Shown here piece by piece: positions 1-11,574 of a stretch of DNA of 64,000 bases (within the stretch, counting starts at the first letter, position 1; every line of letters starts with the position of its first letter). A model generated the notes under the pieces. The model did not search any database. It had not been told where the DNA came from and saw nothing but the letters and a program-made list of their open reading frames with translations. A program made the translations under genes and the position numbers. This stretch comes from Anagrus nilaparvatae (taxonomy: Eukaryota > Arthropoda > Insecta > Hymenoptera > Mymaridae). The stretch covers positions 10,106,001-10,170,000 of the forward strand of contig JAKSXM010000132.1 in NCBI GenBank assembly GCA_022575985.1, in the 5' to 3' direction.

Positions 1-171
1 TGTTATCAATTGTTGATTGCCATAATCTAAAGTTTCGTTGTTATTCGAATATAGCATTACATGATGAGGTCTTACCTCGTTAAGCACTTTATCAATAACT
101 TTGGTTACTAGATTTGGATCACTCAATTTAAGTTTACAAATTAAAATTATAATTAAAATCCATAATTTCAT
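1..171 (-). CDS. N-terminus of an ionotropic receptor paralogue (cut by window edge)
   Basis: Reading the minus strand from the ATG at 171-169 gives 57 uninterrupted codons that run off the left edge. The peptide begins with a hydrophobic leader (MKLWILIIILICKL) and continues through motifs shared with the complete receptor at 16563-18326, such as SDPNLVTK and HHVMLYSNNNETL. By eye, 41 of 57 residues are identical. The chosen ATG aligns with the second in-frame Met of that gene. The start encodes a probable signal peptide and the beginning of the extracellular region. Inferred: a tandemly duplicated divergent insect ionotropic receptor. Only the N-terminus is visible, so whether the rest is intact is unknown. 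Confidence 0.75.
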   Translation of the reverse strand, partial: MKLWILIIILICKLKLSDPNLVTKVIDKVLNEVRPHHVMLYSNNNETLDYGNQQLIT

Positions 172-1878
172 TGTAATACAGTTGTAAACTTGATGTTTCT
201 ATATGGGTCGTTTCCTATGAAATGTACTTTAAATTTTTTCGAATTTAAATTACCGTAGATTACATTCTGTTTTCTCCTATACTTAAAAATAGGAGTTGGC
301 CTAATTTGTACTATTAGCAGCAGACTATGAAACTAATATAAATAAAAATTATTATGATTTGAGTACCAAAATTTAACTGGAAAATAAACCTAAAATTAAT
401 AATAACTAATATGATTGATGTTAATTAATGCGCGGTTTCGAATAACTTCTTAGATCAGTCACAAAATAATAAGAAACTTGATGTTCCGATATTTTTAAAT
501 TTTAATGTTACACTTCATTGGAAACGACCCATATAAAAATTAAACTATTATTAGTTAATTAACAATTTAGTTTAGTTATAGTTGTATCCTTCTATTTAAA
601 AAATATTTTTAAGAAAATCGATTTAATTACTGTTTAACAGCTAATTATTGTATTTTTTTAATTTTTAAATACACTTGTAATCTTAATCAAGGACTCTGTT
701 TAACTGATTTTTCAGACACGTACAAATTTTTTATTGATTATTTTTTTTGCGTTTTATATATTTTTATTTTTTATAAACCCTTTTAACATGAAATTTTTTT
801 GGTTTATCTGTAATTATGCGGATATTAGTGCATTACACTGATGATGGCTCACACTAATTTCCGCAAGAGCCGACCAATTAATATTTTTTTGTTCGATTAT
901 GTGCATAAATTTCTTATTAAAAATAATTCTTTTCAAGAATTAACTTTATAAGAAAATTTAAATAATTTTTTATTTAAAATTCATAGGAACGTAAATTGTA
1001 TTTTTAAAATACAATTTTTTCAAAATTTAAAATAATTTTTGAATAATATTAATTAAAATTTTAATCACAATTTTATTTGCAGATTTTCTCAATTTTAAAT
1101 AATAATGTAATTAATTTAAATAAAATGCAGATTATTATGGTTAAGAATGTTTTTAAGACATCTGATATTACATTAAATTTAAACAATTGCAATTTTAATA
1201 AAACAAATTTTGGAAAATAATTTTTTTATTTAATTAAAATAAAATAAAATTATTTTTTACTAGAATTTTTTATTTCAATAACATAAATAATTATCTTTAA
1301 ATAGTAAACTTATAAAATATATTATAGAGCGAAGGTCTACCTTGTGTTTAGAAATTTTTCAGTTCTTATGGATGATTTAGAGGAAAATATACATCACATA
1401 AATTTAATATTATTTGAAACTTAAGCTTTTATCATTGTAAAAATATTCTGCTTATATTTTGGTCACAATCAAATATTTTTTAAGACATATTTTTACATTT
1501 GTAATAGATGATTTGCTTCGCTCTATTTAAGCACTGCCCTTTAGCATGAGCTGGTATTTTTGGAAAATCGAAAATAAAATTTCTAATTTTCGCATTTCTT
1601 ATTGAAAGTCATTCACATTAAAACAAAAAAAAAATGATTCAGTTTGCTGTTGATTCAGTATTTAAAAGAATTTCAATGTATATTTTTTACTTAAAAAATC
1701 TAATTTTTTTTATGATTAAAAATATTTCACATCACTCGTAAAATAATAACTTGAAAAAGAAGTATTATTGTGTTAAAATTTTTAATAAATATAAGTCAAT
1801 GTTTTAAATCACTAATTTGGTAGCCTAAAAATTTAGAAGTTAATTTGAAGCATTGAAAATTAACAAGATTATCAAATA
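172..1878. other. AT-rich non-coding DNA upstream of the IR paralogue
   Basis: No supportable gene. Positions 560-1560 resemble 2700-3480 in order and wording: both carry an AAGGACTCTGTTTA core (from about 689 and 2877), a following CTGATTTTTCAGACA stretch, and a later CTTGTG/TATAG-rich segment near 1340 and 3195. This looks like an old local duplication, possibly of receptor-gene flank. Confidence 0.4.
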
Positions 1879-2142
1879 CACTCCCAGGGCAAAAGAATTT
1901 GATCTCAGTGAAATAAGAATGTTTGCGCGTTTAAAGAATTAAATAGCTTATAAAAATACTGAAACTTTTATCTAAAAAATAGAGCTAGAAGCATAAAAAT
2001 TTGTAAATAAAATTTATATTTATGAGTACTTAAATATTTTGATTGAATCAAAATTTTTAGTTTTTCCGGAAAAAAAGTTTCAGTTTTAAATAAAGCCGGA
2101 ATTCTTATTTGATTTGGATAAAATTCTTTTGCCCTGGGAGTG
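1879..2142. mobile_element. Short TA-flanked MITE, 264 bp
   Basis: The ends are inverted copies of CACTCCCAGGGCAAAAGAAT and continue with a second matching block, AAATAAGAAT. The element is bordered on both sides by TA (1877-1878 and 2143-2144), the target duplication of Tc1/mariner-type elements. It has no coding capacity. Seen directly: ends and TA. Inferred: superfamily. Confidence 0.8.
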
Positions 2143-4200
2143 TAGAAATTTAAATTTATTTAATAATCACTAACATGTTCAATATTTTAGCTTACATAAT
2201 TAAAATTAATGTTAAATAAACTTTTAAAAAACGTATCTGTTCACTTCAGCGGTCCGATTTGCATTTATGGGTGGTAGCAAATTTTTGAAACGTAAATAAA
2301 GCAATGTTTTATTTTTTGTTTCTATAACAACTGATTATACTTTTTTTAAATAACAAAAAAAAAATATTGTTAAAAAACATAAAAAAATGACATTATACAT
2401 AATCATTGTTATATATATGTATTTGTATTATGCGGTATTATAAATTTATTCACCAAATCGGTAAAGCTAATTTAGATCTATTTTTATTAATAATCTTTGT
2501 GCGATTCCTTGTTTGATGGATACTATTTTTTCTTCCATATTTGATAGAATTTTCAAATAAGGTATATTAACTATTAAATAAGTTTAACTATTAAATAGCT
2601 GATTTTATGATGTAACATGTTTATAGAAAGGGGCACCCTGGGGAACCGGAAATTCAAAGGGGGGGCGGAGGGGTTGAAAAATGTAGCTGCGTGAATAAAT
2701 AATTTCTAAAATTAAACTAATAGTTAATTATAATTTAGGTAAGTTACGATCGTATTATACTAATTAAAAAAAAATATTTTTAAAACTATCGATTATCTAA
2801 ATTGATTCTTTTTAATTAATTATTTATTACTTAATTATTGTAATTTGTCAATTTTTATACATTTTAAGTTTTTGTCAAGGACTCTGTTTATCTGATTTTT
2901 CAGACATGTGCAAATTTTTTATGGATTATAATTTTTTTGCATTTTACATATTTTTATTTTTTATTTCTTTGATATTAAAATAAAATTTTAATTACAGTTT
3001 TATTTTCAGATTTTCTGCAATTTTACATAATGCAATTAATTTAAAGACGATGCAGATTATTATTTTTAAAAATGTTTATACATCTGATATTACATTAAAA
3101 TTAAATATTAATTAAAATAAATTTTTGAAAATTGATTATTTTTATACAACTAAATATAATAAATTAAATTTATTAGAGAAGAAAGCTATACCTTGTATAT
3201 AGAAAATTTTCAGTACTTCCTGTGATAATTTAGAGAAATTAATTGCTTTGTTATTTGAAAATTAAGCTTTTATCGTCACGTAGATGCAGAAGAATCATAT
3301 AAATTACACTATCCATTATTTAATTGATTTTGAAATTTATATAACTGAAAGATTTACTTCGCCCTACCTGTTTTTAATAGAAGCTGTCATAATTGGGAGT
3401 ATCCAAGAAAAAATTTCAAATAGATGCTTAACTTATTGTAACCCTCAGACACATTTAAAAAATCGTAAAATAATAACTTGAAATAAAACCATTAAAATTT
3501 TTTATCTATGAGTCTTGCAATTGTGGGTGGTATCAAAATTTTTAAAACGTAAATAAAATGTAAATAAAATGTAAATGTAAATGTAATGTTTTATTTTTTC
3601 ATCTCTATATACAAACAATATACATTTATTCAAATAACAAAAAAAAAAATAGCTTAAATCGTTAAAAAACAAAAATGACATTGAATTTTATATGTTTGTA
3701 TTTTATGGTAACATGAATCCATTGATAGTGTAGACCTGAACTGCTTTTTCGTAATCACTTTTTTTACTGATAATTTCATTAAATTTTCCAAAAAGAATAA
3801 TGTTTATTTTTATTTTGCTTTTTGCCTCGCTGAATGTTTATATGATAATAGTTTTTCTTATGGATAGTAACTGGGCCATTTTCGATGAAAACGGGTTTTC
3901 ATTTTTTTCTGCAGCGGAAAAATGACGAGTTTTTTTCTATCATACTGTGGTACTAATTTAGTGTTTTTGAACCCGTTAGGAAGTCTCTTATCACTAATTC
4001 TTTTTTTTTTATTTATTTGCTTAAAATCAACAGGGATTAAGTTTAAGATTAAGATTAAGCCTTACATAAATTTACAATTAGGTATATACAAATTTAATAT
4101 TAACATGATGGCGCTTAATATTACACGTAAAATTGAATTAAAATTCTAAAACCATCTAAAATCTATAAAAAGCCTTATGTTATAATCTAATTTAGTATAA
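2143..4200. other. AT-rich non-coding DNA with an internal duplicated block
   Basis: No gene supported; the short open frames here lack any recognisable motif. A block AACGTAAATAAA followed by ATGTTTTATTTTTTG occurs near 2288-2325 and 3545-3605, and again at 19078-19110 upstream of the intact receptor. The 3545-3605 copy contains a small expansion of TAAATAAAATG/TAAATG units. Confidence 0.4.
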
Positions 4201-4260
4201 TATATATACTACTAGCATAGGTGTGAGGGGGGGCTCCGCCTCCCCTCATCTATTCCCGGT
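4196..4260. repeat. GC-rich head following TATATA and ACTAG
   Basis: After TATATATACTACTAG the sequence turns abruptly GC-rich: a G-run, then CTCCGCCTCCCC. This resembles the start of module A at 60868 (TATATACTAGCTGCCTCCGG, then a G-run/C-run hairpin). It may mark the left end of an element extending to about 7340, where a CAGACAAACAGACAAACAG tail meets ATATATATAG. Confidence 0.35.
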
Positions 4261-4746
4261 GTTGTTGTTATTGATTTTTTATTATTATCATGTTGTTATT
4301 GTCCAAAATATATATCAATGTCAAAAAAAATTAACGCCTTGAAATAAGCTCAAATTTTTTTCTTAATGTATACCTTTTACCAGTTCAAATGTTACCAATA
4401 AGATAAAATTTGTAGTAAATTCAAAGGAATGGTGTAATTTTGAAAATGGGACAGATCAAGCTATTTTTGGACCTTTGAACAGACATATTTCGGGCCCGAG
4501 AGGTGCTAGAGGACTAAAACTTTGGCTGAGGGACTTTTTTATCACCCCAAACTATACCCTAAAATTTGAGTTGAATATATATAATATATAGTAAAAAATT
4601 TTATTTTTTTTTTTTGGTTCCTCATAGAGGAACCATTGTGATCGGTCAAAATTTTTTTTTTGATTTTTTGGTATATAAGCACGTTTTGAGACCTCAGGAA
4701 GCTAAAAAACCGGTTTTTAAAAAAAGTCTGTATGTGTGTATGTGTG

Positions 4747-4775
4747 TGTGTACGTACGTACGTACGTACGTATGT
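4747..4775. repeat. TG and ACGT microsatellite
   Basis: A TGTG tract passes into about six tandem ACGT/TACG units just before the 155-bp tandem array. Confidence 0.8.
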
Positions 4776-4789
4776 AATCGCTGATATTT

Positions 4790-6660
4790 CACAAACATTA
4801 TGGAATTAAGACCTAATTTTTTTTTCAAAAATTTTTTCACTAAAAAAGCTCGAGGTACTTTTTTTTTTTTTTAATTTGGATGTAATACCTCATTTATTAT
4901 ACCTCATTTATTTCCATGAAAGTACTTATATTTGAAAGTATGGTTTTCACATGATATCTCGAATCGGATACTTAATTTTCTGAAATTTTTTTTTCTAAAA
5001 TTTTTTTCACAAAAAAATACAAAAGATACCAATTTTTTTTTTCGTTTTGGACGTAGTACCTAATTTATTTCCATGGAAGTACTAGTTTTATTAACCTTGT
5101 TTATTGTAATTTTTTGGATCTGATACTTAATTTTTTCAAAATTTTTTTTGTCAAAATTAAAAAAAAAGAAAAATAAAAAAAACTGCAATATTGTTTTTTT
5201 TTTGGTGTAATACCTCATTTAATTCTATGAAAATAATAATATCTGAAAATATTTTAACTAGTGATATTTCAAAACCATTATCGAATTAAGACCTAATTTT
5301 CTTTTCCAAACATTTTTTTATCAAAAAATCTCAAACTGCTTTTTTTTTTTTTTGATTTGGATGTAATACCTCATTTATTCCCATGAAAGTACTAGTATTT
5401 GAAAGTATGGTTTTCACATGATATCTCAAATCGGATAGTTAATTTTCTGAAAATTTTTTTCCTAAAATTTTTTTCTCAAAAAAATACAAAAAATACCAAT
5501 TTTTTTTTTCTTTTTGGACGTAGTACCTAATTTATTTCCATGGAAGTACTAGTTTTAGAAATATCGTTTATTGTAATTTTTTGGACCTAATACTTAATTT
5601 TTTTTTAATTTTTTTGTCAAAATTTTTGTCGCCAAAAAATACAAAAAACGCCAAAATTTTTTTTATTTTAGGACGTAATACTTAATTTTTTCCTATGAAA
5701 GTACGAATATCTAGAATTATTGTTTGTAAAGGATTTCTCCATCTGATACATAATTTTTCGAAATTTTTTTTTAAAAATTTTTTACATAAAATAATTAAAA
5801 AAATACCATAATTTTTTTACTTTTTGGACGTAGTACCTCATTTTTTTCCATGAAAGTACTGATATCTAGAAGTATCGTTTTTACTCGATATCTCGAATCT
5901 TATAATTTATTTATTGAAAATTTTTTTCACCAAAAAATACAAAAAATACCAATTTTTTTTTTCTTTATGGACGCAGTACTTAATTTATTTCTGTGGAAGT
6001 ACTAGTTTTAGAAATATCATTTATAGTAATTTTTTGGACCTGATACTTAATTTTTTCAAATTTTTTTTCTCAAAATTTTTGTCGCCAAAAAATACAAAAA
6101 CCGCCAAAATTTTTTTTATTTAGGACGTATTACTTAATTTTTTCCTATGAAAGTACGAATATCTAGAATTATCGTTTGTAAAGGATTTCTCCATCTGATA
6201 CATAATTTTTCGAAATTTTTTTTTTTTTTAATTTTTTACATAAAATAATTAAAAAAATAGCATACTTTTTTTTCTTTTTGGACGCAGTACCTCATTTTTT
6301 TCCATGAAAGTACTAATATGTAGAATTATTTTTTTAACTGGATATCAACAATCTGATACCTAATTTTTTTTTAAAATTTTCTTTTAAAATTTTTTACATA
6401 AAAAAATTAGAAAAAAACAATAATTTAACAATTTTTTTTATTTTAGGACGTAATACTTAATTTCTTCCTATAAAAGTACGAATATCTAGAATTATCGTTT
6501 TTAAAGGATCTCTCCATCTGATAAGTAATTTTTCGAATTTTTTTTTTTCAAAATTTTTTACATTTAAAAGTTAAAAAAAGATTATCTTTTTATTGACGTA
6601 GTGCCAATTTTATTTCTCTGAAAGTATTAATACCTGGAATTATGAGTTTTGAAAATTTTT
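4790..6660. repeat. Degenerate tandem array, unit about 155 bp, about 12 copies
   Basis: A recurring anchor (TACCTMATTT, then TTTCCATGRAAGTACTA) appears near 4911, 5069, 5223, 5379, 5536, 5690, 5846, 5989, 6142, 6300, 6465 and 6614. The spacing is 143-165 bp, mostly 153-158. Each unit also has a CTGATACTTAATTTT segment and T- and A-rich runs. Units three apart resemble each other most: 4911 with 5379, 5069 with 5536, 5536 with 5989, and 5690 with 6142. That gives a three-unit higher-order period of about 453-468 bp. Open frames across it are by-products of T-runs. Confidence 0.85.
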
Positions 6661-7345
6661 TGGGTATCAGGGGAAAGTTTATCCACTTTCTTTATTAAAT
6701 TTAGAATATTTGGCACAATTATTCTAATATTTTAATTTTTTATTAGGTAAAATAGAATATTGACAACATTTTGTTATTGCTAATGAGGAACCATAGTGCC
6801 AATTACTTGGCAGGGTATTTTTAATTTTAAAGCAACGTACGTTTTTAATACAAATTTAACTAAGGACGCATAAATTACATTTTAATATAGAATATAAATT
6901 ACATTATAATAGACCCACAAATAAATGATTAGAAATACCATAAAAATAAAAAAATGAAAAAAATTTTTTTACCAGCTTTAAAAATATTTTATAAAATTTT
7001 AAAGATACCTCCGTTTTGAATAAAAATTTCAGAGAATACGTAAAAATTAGTGCTGAATCGAATACTATGAAGTGCGATAGCTAAATTTTTCGATAGTCTC
7101 GAGATATTTCAATTTTTGTTAAAATTTTTAAAAAATGTTATCAAGTTCAAAAATACTAAAAATTAAATATCTCAAAAACTACGATAGTTAATCAGAAAAT
7201 ATAGGGCCTTTGTCACCCGCATTTTTTTCTTCTTCATTTTGACGCCGGTTTCATGCCAATCGGTTCGGTGGTTCTTGAGTCATTAGGGTACAGACAAACA
7301 GACAAACAGACAAATAAATTTTCAAATATATATAGTATTAAGATA
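6661..7345. repeat. Right flank of the array with transposon-like tail
   Basis: AGGAACCAT occurs on both sides of the array (GAGGAACCATTGTG near 4627; TGAGGAACCATAGTG near 6783). The segment 7240-7320 reads GCCGGTTTCATGCC, CGGTTCGGTGGTTC and CAGACAAACAGACAAACAG, then an AT microsatellite. Such a tail is common at ends of insect repeat elements; the family is not assigned. Confidence 0.4.
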
Positions 7346-8750
7346 TAGTATTAAGATATTAAGATAATATATAGTATAATTTTTACTTTTATTAACCTCT
7401 AATAAAAAAAATTTATTAATTTATTAAATAATTTCTTTTCTATATTGGAATATAAATTATTTATATTTTCTTTCTTATTTCATCTATTATCACATGCATG
7501 TATGAAAGATTTACTTATTTACTGTAACATATTGAAAGAGTGTAGTATTTTTGATTTTCAAAATAAAGATTATTATTATTATTATCATTATTATTAAGCA
7601 TTATTCTAATTTTTTTTAATTTTCTTTTACGTTTTTGAAGAATCTGCTTATTGTTGGATCAAAGATGATCCAAGATATCAACATTATCGCTTATTCATTT
7701 ATTCATGCTTATGTTGTTATAAGTTTGAGACATATTGTAAATTGACGATTTATGCTTAGAGTCTCTAAGTTCAAAAAGGACTGTAAAAAGAATTTTTTGA
7801 AATAAATTTCTATTTCTCAGTTAGATCACTGGACTAAAATTTCAATAGTGTCTAATTTAAAAAAAAAATATTTTGAGATAAACGCTTTTAAAGTTTACCT
7901 ACGCAATTTTTAATTAAAAAACTTAATGGAAATAATTTTAATTTAGTACTTTTTTTGTTTTTACGTTAACCATAAAAAATTAATTAAAAAAATGTCTTTG
8001 GCCAGAAAAGCAAAAAAAGAGTACTTGTGTTATGATTTCCTACAGAATTTTCACTTCTGCAATAAAAAATTAGTTTTGTTCTTAAAAATTTATTTTATAG
8101 CCAAAAAATCTGAAAAATAACTGAACTTGATTAAAAATAATAAAGTTTTAAAAGGTATTAAAACTTTAAGTCTGTAACAAAATACAGAGGTCTTTCAAGT
8201 ATATAAAGGATTTACCATAATATTAAACTGTCCATATAAAAATAAACGCCAATATAAATTTAAATATAACATTGAAATAAATCAATTACTAAAATAGTTA
8301 AATTATAATATTTAGCCCTAACAAGGTTATTATATTGTAATTAATTACTTATTTAAATAATTATTGATAAATAAAAAATATTTTTCCGGAACATTTTTTT
8401 GTTTCATGTAATTTTTATGCGCTTCAAATTTTTGCCAAGGACTAAACTTATCAGATTTTTAGACACGTAATTCGCATGGCAAAAAATTAGTACTCTCTTT
8501 TACAAGTAAATCAATATTTAAATAAATAAAATGCAAGAAAAAATAATGTTTACAGTTTTCATAAAAAATCTCTTAAAATACAATTAATCTAAACAAAAAA
8601 AAAGAAGAAAATAAATTAAAAGTCAACAACAATCTGTCAGTAATAATGAAGATTAAAATTAATAAATAAATATGCTTTAATATATATCAATTGCTACAAT
8701 GTTAATAAAGTTATAAGTAAATAATAAGTCATTAGTAATAAATCAATTAA
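7346..8750. other. AT-rich non-coding DNA
   Basis: No gene seen. A third copy of the CCAAGGACT/ATCAGATTTTTAGACACGTA motif lies at 8434-8470; related copies are near 689, 2877 and 19799. Confidence 0.4.
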
Positions 8751-8773
8751 ATTATTATTATTATTATTATTAC
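8751..8773 (-). repeat. TAA-type tail of a non-LTR element
   Basis: An ATT run on the plus strand is a TAA run at the 3' end of minus-strand sequence that passes from the RT-family fragment (9071-9602) through untranslated DNA containing TGTATTTTGTTTTGAACAAA. A short A/T-unit tail is usual for jockey- and I-type retrotransposons. Confidence 0.55.
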
Positions 8774-9070
8774 ATTTATTTGTTCAAAACAAAATACAGT
8801 GACACTCCAGTTTCACATAGTGAATATCAAGTAATTACATTGTAATAAATATATGTTAATATAATTAATTTTTATAAAATAAAATAAAGAATCTAAGTAA
8901 ATATGTAAATAAATATATAAGTAAATATATAGTAAATGTAAGTAAATATAGGTTACAATCTTTTGCTTTATAAAACAGTGATAATAATACTGATTTAATG
9001 AATTTTTGGATAAATTAAATTTAATGACTAAGCATGCACAGCATCTGTGTTTAATTCAATGCATACTGTT

Positions 9071-9602
9071 TTATTTTTCCAATTTTATGCTTCTCTTAAA
9101 TTGGGAAAATGATGGTAGATCACGATACCAGGGGGGTAAAGAATTCCATAAATTGGCATATTTTATTTCGAAGGAATTCTTTCCAGAGTCAGTGACCATT
9201 GTGTTAATTTCAAGGCCTATGCGGGGTCCTTTGGTGGGTTTATCGCTATGATAGGGTTTGAATAATGAAAGAAGCAGTGGAGGTCCCTTCATTCTCACTA
9301 TCCTGTACATGATTAGAGCAGCAAAAAAGTCACGTCGGATGTTATTACTGAGCCATTTAAGCATTTTCCTATATGATGTTATGTGCACGTCGCGTCTTAG
9401 TCCAAAAATATATCGAATACCTAGATTAGCTAGCTTTTGAAGTTTTGCACGTAGTTCAAAAGATGTCAGCATAGACTACTGTGTAGTAATCAACATGAGG
9501 GATAACTAAGGATTCAACCAGCCTATGCCTTAGTAACTGAGACGTGCAGAATTAAACAAATCTTAACCAATAGAGGACTCTGTTCAATTTTTCGGAAACA
9601 GC
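9071..9602 (-). pseudogene. 3' part of jockey-like RT (C-terminal region)
   Basis: An open stretch at 9071-9472 contains C-terminal hallmarks of jockey-type ORF2 proteins: RYIFGLRRDVHIT, a KPTKGPRIGL segment, and the tryptophan-proline end LWNSLPPWYRDLPSFSQFK. The same frame continues upstream to about 9602 with VSEKLNRVLYW and LVESLVIPHVDYY, but it has in-frame stops. It is therefore decayed. It appears to be the end of the element whose RT core lies at 10441-12290 on the same strand, separated from it by an insertion. The usual role would be the reverse transcriptase of a self-copying element; this copy cannot make it. Confidence 0.75.
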
Positions 9603-9840
9603 TTCAGAAAAAGGTTTAATGACCATATACCAAAAACACAAAATATAAATTCTACACAACAATTAGAAAAACTTATAACCGGTTTGTGTAAATACAACCT
9701 AAATGCATGGAACATGTTTACTTTCAAATGAGGACTAGATATAATACCAATGTTACTCAACATTACAATACAATTTTCTATTGTTGTAATTTGTAATTAT
9801 CACCTTACTAGTTTTTAAGATTCTAAACCCAAACTATTTT

Positions 9841-9966
9841 GATTCCCTAAACCTGAATTATTATAAGTCCCTGAACCTGAATTATTCCAAGTCCCTAAAT
9901 CGATATTATTCTAAGTCCATAAACCTGTATTATCCTAAGTCCTTAAGCCCAGATTTTTCAAAGTCT
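9841..9966. repeat. 24-bp minisatellite, about 5 copies
   Basis: The unit is GTCCCTRAACCTGAATTATT followed by MYAA, repeated head to tail with mutations. Copies start about every 24 bp. A shorter run of the same unit occurs near 43070-43140. Confidence 0.85.
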
Positions 9967-10292
9967 GTTAAAAGTATTTTATTTATTTATATATACTTAC
10001 CTAATTATTCTAAGTCTTATTTGACCCCCCCCCCCCTTAAATAGGACAAATTTGACCCCCCCCCCCCTTAAAAATAAATATTCAAAAAAAATTTTTTTTC
10101 ATTTAGTCATAAAATAATTGTGAGTCTATACAGACATAATCTAAAGTTACAATATCATATTCAAATGTTTTAAATAAATTTAGTTTAATTATAATACAGA
10201 CCTGATGATGGGAATTTATTTCTGAAACTAGTCGTCTAATTATTATACAAAAACAAGTTGTAAAAAGAAGGATCAATAAATAAATTAAAATA

Positions 10293-10360
10293 AATATTAT
10301 AACGATTTTGTAGCATTAATTGACCAGTACTGGGTTTCAACCCAAAATCGTTATAATATT
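10293..10360. repeat. Perfect 18-bp inverted repeat hairpin
   Basis: AATATTATAACGATTTTG at 10293-10310 is mirrored exactly at 10343-10360, with a 32-base loop. It may be the palindromic end of a small element. Confidence 0.8.
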
Positions 10361-10440
10361 AAACTAAATATGGGTGATACATCGAATACTACTTATGATA
10401 AAATAAATATGTTTTGATTTAATTAATTAAAAATATCATA

Positions 10441-10637
10441 GTTAAAATGTTGTTTCCATGATATTCTATCGTCTAAGATTACCCCAAGACTAAGAACATC
10501 ATCTACAAACGGAACCGTTTCGCCTGTCCTGTTAATTGCTATATTACTGATTTCTAGCTTTTTGAAGAGCCCTACCATATGAGGTGTACCAAGTACAATA
10601 GCTTTAGTCTTTTTGATGATCATGAAAAGTACGTTAA
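10441..10637 (-). pseudogene. Jockey-like RT relic, segment after the catalytic motif
   Basis: The minus strand encodes KKTKAIVLGTPHMVGLFKKL and LSLGVILDDRISWKQHFN. This is the stretch following the catalytic box in jockey-type reverse transcriptases. It lies between the solo LTR at 10643-11574 and the insertion at 9603-10440. It continues the fragment at 11575-12290 in the same orientation, so the two are parts of one broken element. Confidence 0.8.
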
Positions 10638-10642
10638 ATTCA

Positions 10643-11574
10643 TGTAACGTACCAAATGCCTAGACCCCTAAGATATGCAAATATTTATGAATAATGCATG
10701 CAAATAACAGTTTAATTCTACTTACTTATACGTGTGTTGCATCATACACACGCATAAGTGTATAAAATACCTAAATCGCGATTTAAATCAATATATGTAT
10801 CGATACAATTATAAACTCCTAAATTTATATCATTAAATGATAATCAAATATTACTCAGATGGCAGCACTTTCCTTATAAAATATAAATTATATAACTTGT
10901 TAATAAGGAAGTTAATTAGTTCATAAGTATGTTAATTAGTTTATAAGTATGTAAATATGTAAATTAGATTTTGAGATATTTAGTTTATAAGATATTTTAA
11001 TAATAATAAAAAATAATTAATTAAAAAAGGATTAATGTAAAATATATTTAAAGTCATAAAAATATGTATTAAAAATAATTAAAATATTTAAATAATATAA
11101 AAACTTAAATATTATAAAATAACGAATGCGCGCGAAAAGCGATATTCTTTCTAGATGCTTCCAGAAGCTTCGAGAATAAATCTTTTATGTAAAAATCTCA
11201 AACGTGTGTGCGTGATTTGCGAAAAGTATATAAGAAAGAGCGTTCGCACATCAAGCAACACTTGTTTCGGATTTCTCGAAGAGCAAACTCGTGAGAGTGT
11301 TTTTATTTATAAGCACACTCAATAAATTTGCACATTGATCTAATAAATTAATGTTATTATTTATGCTAAGAAATCCTAAACATTCATCAGCTTCATTAGG
11401 TGCAGCACTGCACCGCCCTTATTCTAGAGGTGCAATCTTGACTTTACTTTAGAACTCTGCCGTTCGAAGGGCTAAATACCCTCGTTTCAAAGAGATAATA
11501 GGCGGGTAGGAATTTGTGCTCGAAAATAGGAAAAATATATTTAATTATTGTGGGCTACCCTTACGGTAACACAC
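10643..11574 (+). mobile_element. Solo LTR inserted in the RT relic
   Basis: The segment starts TGTAACGTACC and ends TACGGTAACA(CAC), giving the TG...CA ends and imperfect terminal inversion of an LTR. ATTCA sits immediately before it (10638-10642) and after it (11575-11579), a probable 5-bp target duplication. The exact right end (11571 or 11574) is uncertain, because the canonical CA lies 3 bp before the repeat. Internally, a TATATAAG box (11227-11234) is followed by AATAAA (11321-11326), so the LTR reads on the plus strand, with U3 about 580 bp long. Both flanks are RT relic, so no internal region remains: recombination between two LTRs has probably deleted it. Confidence 0.75.

Larger units (their letters stand above)
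9603..10440. mobile_element. Insertion splitting the jockey-like RT relic
   Basis: The RT frame stops matching at about 10441 (after WKQHFN) and resumes at about 9602, so roughly 838 bp look inserted. The insert holds a 24-bp minisatellite (9841-9966), two C-runs (about 10026-10037 and 10057-10068), a CCTGATGATGGG then GAAACTAGTCGTC segment (about 10201-10238), and a perfect 18-bp inverted repeat (10293-10310 with 10343-10360). The part at 9667-10060 is related to 42886-43210. More than one element may be stacked here; no target duplication was found. Confidence 0.55.
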
